A stretch of DNA of 64,000 nt. Source: Todiramphus chloris collaris (Eukaryota; Chordata; Aves; Coraciiformes; Alcedinidae). Made by a program: the position numbers and the translations under genes. The DNA lies in contig JANVCC010000073.1 in the NCBI GenBank assembly GCA_025345505.1, positions 7,379,933 to 7,443,932 on the forward strand, in the 5' to 3' direction. The notes beneath the pieces were generated by a model, which had not been told where the DNA came from, made no database searches, and saw only the letters and a program-made list of their open reading frames with translations. Position 1 is the stretch's first letter; each line of letters begins with the position of its first letter. Below, piece by piece: positions 60,113 through 64,000 of this stretch.

Positions 60113-63100
60113 TTTTTTTTTGTCATAATGTTTTTTTTTTAACATTAAGAAGGGAAAATAAAAATATTTTCTTTAATTTTGATGAATCAGAAGAGATTAA
60201 ACTTCCCTGCAAATTCTTTTTGGAGAACTGATAAACAATATTTATTAATTCGATAAGCAAAATACAGGTTGCCTTTATTGAGATGTGTTTTACTTTCCTA
60301 CTCTGTTATCTCCAAATGTAAGTACCTAATAAATGGAAATTATTTGCTGGAGTTAGCTTTAAGAAAATGTTGCTCAGTGGCTATTGTTTTTCTTTTTCAA
60401 TGTTTTTTGTAGATAGAGTCTTTATTTAAAGCTCACTGTTGCTTTTACTCAGCATAGCACTTAAATACATACTTAAATCAACAGGGAACCCTGTCCCTAT
60501 TCAGCAGATGTTTTTTTTGAGCATTTGCTAAGTTTTAAGCACATCAGTCAGTTGTAGATTCTCATTTGGGCACAAGCTGATCTTGTGCCTGTTGGTCCCT
60601 GTTGGTCCCTCTGTGCAGGGGAAGTGGGAACTTGGGTCATCTTCTCATGAGCCATGGCAAGTCCTGTGCCCTGTGATGAGAGGACACCTGAATAACTGAG
60701 GCCAAGTGAGGTGACAGTTGTGGTTACATTCATTATCAGAGGTGATTGACATCTGTCTCTTCACCCCCCTGACCAGGACCCAGCACTGCATTTGATGTAT
60801 TTTAGGAAGGCTGGGAAAGCTGAAGAAATAAGAAGGTTGCAGCAGTTAGCACCTCTTGTATCTGGCCCCTTCTCTTAGCCCTCCCATCCACTTCTTCACT
60901 GTGTCAGGAGCAGGGCTCAGAGAGAGGAGAGGATTTTTTTTAAATCAAAATACTTGAATCAAGGTGATATTCTGGACCTTGTTAAGCACACTAGCATTTC
61001 TGTCCCTACAGGCCTGCTGCAGGACTCTATGAAGATATTAGCAAGCTGTTCAGGGACAATTACGCTTTGATGTCATGGTCCACTCAGCTCTTTCAAATTT
61101 GCAGGATGACATACTCTGTGGTTTAAACTATTTCATGAGATAAGAAATACAATAAACAATCACAACAAACAGGCTTGATCCCCTTTAATCCAGACTAGTC
61201 TGTCACATTAATTCACTTATTCACCATTCAAGTCATAAGTTTTCAGAACTCATAACATGTAACTCTTAATACCATGCACCTATGAGGAAATAAGAAAAGA
61301 ATTACTGACTCACCCCATGGTGAGCATGCTCATCCTTCCTCCTTCATCAAGTTTTGGGTGTCCCCTCTGTCACACCAGGTCCAGCTGCTGTCGGATCAGC
61401 TTCCAAAGCTTTTTGGGTAAAGCTTGGAGGTTTGGTCTATACCATTTCCATAAATCAGTGGATTCTGAGGAAGCTGCCAGACTAAAAAACAGTGGCTGCT
61501 GCAGACAGCAATTTGCAGGTGATAATGGTACATAATGGCCCTTCAGCTCTGTCTGCCCCCCTGTGCTGCTTTTGCTCTTGCTTTGACCTAAGGGCACTGC
61601 TCCCAGCATACCGCAGGCCTTAGCATGAGCTGGGGTAGCCAAAATCTAAGCAGGGGTTGAGTAAACAGTCACAAACGGAGTATGAAAATAGCCCAGTTGT
61701 CTCCTTAGATTCAAGCATACATTTACTGCAGAAAGTCTCACCTTGTTTATAGGGCAGGACATCCACAGCATGAAGAATATGTTCACATTTGCTGTGTCTT
61801 TTCTAAGTGAAGAAGCGTTATCCATTCTGGAGTCATTGTCTTCAGAAGTTCTATCATTTGCTTCAAAATCAACAGAGAAGTTGAAAGAGCTTTAGCATAA
61901 CTTCTTCAGTGTGGTGCAGCCCACAGCTGGTTTCCGTAGCAACCCTGAATGTACCCTCTGCCTACTAAATGGAAACCTAGGACTGGAAGCTCCTTACATA
62001 CTCATGTGAGTAAGGTTCAGAATTCAGCCACATTGACGGCAGCAGCTCTTGGTTAGGTTGGTCCCCACTTTTTTCACATGAAGACAGATTACTCTGATGG
62101 ATTTTGTCCTCTTGCTCCCCTGAGAGGAAAGATCAAGATACACTTCAGTTTCCTGAGCAAAACCGAGAAAATTTTCTGCAGGGGCAAATTGAAGAGTTAG
62201 AATGTCCTGAAGCTGGCAAGAAGCAGCAAGATCTGGGATAGGACCATACCTTCCCCTTGAGCCAGTAGATCACTGGAAGGAGACAAGAGAGTCAATTCAT
62301 GATCCATCCCTTTGTAGCTCAAACATTTGGTTGTTTCACTTTCTCAACGTGGGAGAGTGACCTAAGGAAGCAAGTGAATAATTTTTTCCCTTCCTGGTCT
62401 TCTCTCAGAGCAACACACTTGTCTGTTGCCACCTATTTTGGCCATGCTAAAAAGTCATACCAGGATAAAGAGAAATGATTGCTGTGGGGCCATACCTGTG
62501 CCCAGGCCATAACGAGATGGTTTCTTCCATCTAGTGTTCTATCTGCTTAGTTCACCTTAGTCTGGATGTGTCACATTAACCTGTCACTGCTCTGGTGCTG
62601 TTGGGCCACCCCAGCCCTTGCAACTCTACCACACCACGGGGACATTTTGAAAGCACCTACAGGGCATTTCTCTTAAGTAATATTTTTGTACCTCAAACTG
62701 TACAGAAATGAGATTCTCAGAAGGAACTCAGCATTGAGCACAAGTTAAAGTCAGCACAAGGCAGCTGTCAAGCTGCTTCTGGAAATCCCACTAAGCATCT
62801 GTCTTCATTGTAGGTGAATAACTGAAAAGCTAAAATCCTTGACTTTCAGTTACACCTGAGTTTTCAATGACTAGCACTTCAGATTGTGGCCCCAAGGTAG
62901 TTCTGAAAATGGGATAAAGGATTTTACAGGATTTAGGTGAGGTTTACTCTGGCGGGGGGGTGGGATGTTTTTCTGGGTATGTTTTCAGAAGAAAGTTGCT
63001 CTAGGATATTTTGCCTCGATTAATTTTTGAAACATCTGATACATTTTTATCAGCAACATTTCCGCCTTGTGTGTATTTTAGTTTTGTTTTTCTCTTTCTG

Positions 63101-63750
63101 TGAGAGCCACAGTCAATAGCCAAGCCCACAAACAGCTATTGCAGTGGGTCATTATGGTGTTGTTTAAGTTGGAAATGGTTGGGGCTGGATGGAATGACAG
63201 CAAGTGCACTGCCTTGTGTTCCTGGCAACAAACTAGAGGCTCGGTTGCTTTGTTTCATGTTTGGGGTTTTGCTGCTTGCTGTTAGTCAGTGTTGTTTTTA
63301 TGGTACTTTTTATATGTGTCATTTGCTCCCTTGAGTGAGACAGAAAGGCACAAATATCTCACGGCCATGTGTTTTGTGATGTCTCAGGGCATAAGAAATA
63401 AGATCAGAGCAAGAAGAAAAAAAAAAGTTAGCATCAAGATCATAAACTACAGAGGACAAAATAAGACCTAAAGATCTTTTGCATTTTTCATGTCAGAGTT
63501 TTTACTGGGCCCTTTCTTATTGCCAAAGTCTTGCCTCGGTCAAAAAGTTCTTATATGAGTGAAGAGCCAACTTAATGCACATCACGTCCTGCCACCATTT
63601 ATTTTTCCTACATAGCAGTACAGCTTTCCAGAGCAGTATTTCAGTGGCTAGCATATGCTGTTCATAATGCAGGCCCTTACTTAGGGGAAGAGCACCTCCT
63701 TTAGTCTGTTCCTTTGTAGAAGCTTGGAGAATAAAACAACCTAGCAAAAT
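60113..63750. other. unique non-coding stretch
   Basis: No gene or recognisable repeat family is seen. There is a tiny 10-bp tandem doublet (GTTGGTCCCT twice, 60591-60610) and a G7 run with a following G3 at 62954-62964. Frames are at most about 90 codons and unremarkable. Confidence 0.55.
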
Positions 63751-63800
63751 GCATGTGTATATACATGTGTATATATATATATAAAAAAGCATGTGTGTGT
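63751..63800 (+). repeat. alternating TG/TA microsatellite
   Basis: From 63751 to about 63783 purines and pyrimidines alternate strictly (GCATGTGTATATACATGTG followed by TA repeats). Six A bases and then GCATGTGTGTGT follow. This is a compound TG/TA microsatellite, probably length-variable. Confidence 0.88.
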
Positions 63801-64000
63801 TTTTTAAATGCTCTTCTACTGATTTGAAATGTCTGGGGGATAGTTAGGCTTAATTTCACTATCAATTTATCTTTATTATTACCACTCCCTAAAACAGTTT
63901 TTTTAATTTTATTTAAAAGGCTTTCAGTTCATTAATTCCTGGCTGATCTGTAATTATGCAAATGTTTGGAAGGTTCATATCCAGTCATGCATCTACTGGC
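63801..64000. other. unique AT-rich end of window
   Basis: No feature is recognised; the sequence continues beyond the window. Confidence 0.5.

Noticed and set aside
59854..60145. Open frames spanning the N block
   Set aside because: They run through 100 unknown bases and cannot be supported.
1..64000. CRISPR arrays, operons, prophage or other prokaryotic systems
   Set aside because: Repeat content and lack of dense coding show avian nuclear DNA; no spaced direct-repeat arrays were seen.

Overview
The window is vertebrate, almost certainly avian, nuclear DNA. The evidence is the interspersed repeats. There are two CR1 LINE 3' ends with the ATTCTRTG octamer tail typical of birds, a longer 5'-truncated CR1 copy, and three solo copies of one LTR family that starts TGTCCTGGTTTGAG. 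Several much older CR1/L3-like and MIR-like relics of the kind shared by sauropsids or amniotes are also present. I cannot name the species or the locus; the LTR family fits a neoavian bird, but that is inference.

I recognise no protein-coding gene, tRNA, rRNA or known microRNA. Open frames of 60-150 codons occur on both strands and in overlapping frames throughout. They look like the chance background of moderate-GC, stop-poor DNA, or they lie inside repeats. The window therefore reads as intergenic or deep-intronic DNA. A single possible terminal exon (minus strand, about 49869-50152) is raised as a weak candidate.

Layout. 1-5149: unique DNA, a GT-rich low-complexity block, two CR1 pieces in opposite orientation and the first solo LTR. 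5150-21214: mostly unique, with a purine-rich block, an alternating purine-pyrimidine minisatellite, a 49-bp tandem duplication and a 20-bp minisatellite. 21215-22026: second solo LTR, inverted. 22027-43945: unique DNA with a young CR1 tail, an old CR1 relic (31.6 kb), a MIR-like relic (33.7 kb), a CpG-dense islet (34.5 kb), an ACGTG/CpG cluster (38.2-38.7 kb), an L3-like tail (42.1 kb) and a second old CR1 relic (43.5 kb). 43946-52041: unique DNA and the third solo LTR, with a perfect 5-bp target duplication. 52042-64000: unique DNA with a mild CpG peak (55.4-56.1 kb), a G-quadruplex motif, one 100-N assembly gap and a terminal AT/GT-alternating stretch.

The points most worth checking are candidate regulatory elements: a SOX-core cluster at 41.8 kb, four ATTGATC/GATCAAT motifs at 46.6-46.8 kb, the ACGTG cluster at 38 kb and the islet at 34.5 kb. 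The repeat history is the other interesting strand. I found no convincing new multigene system here.
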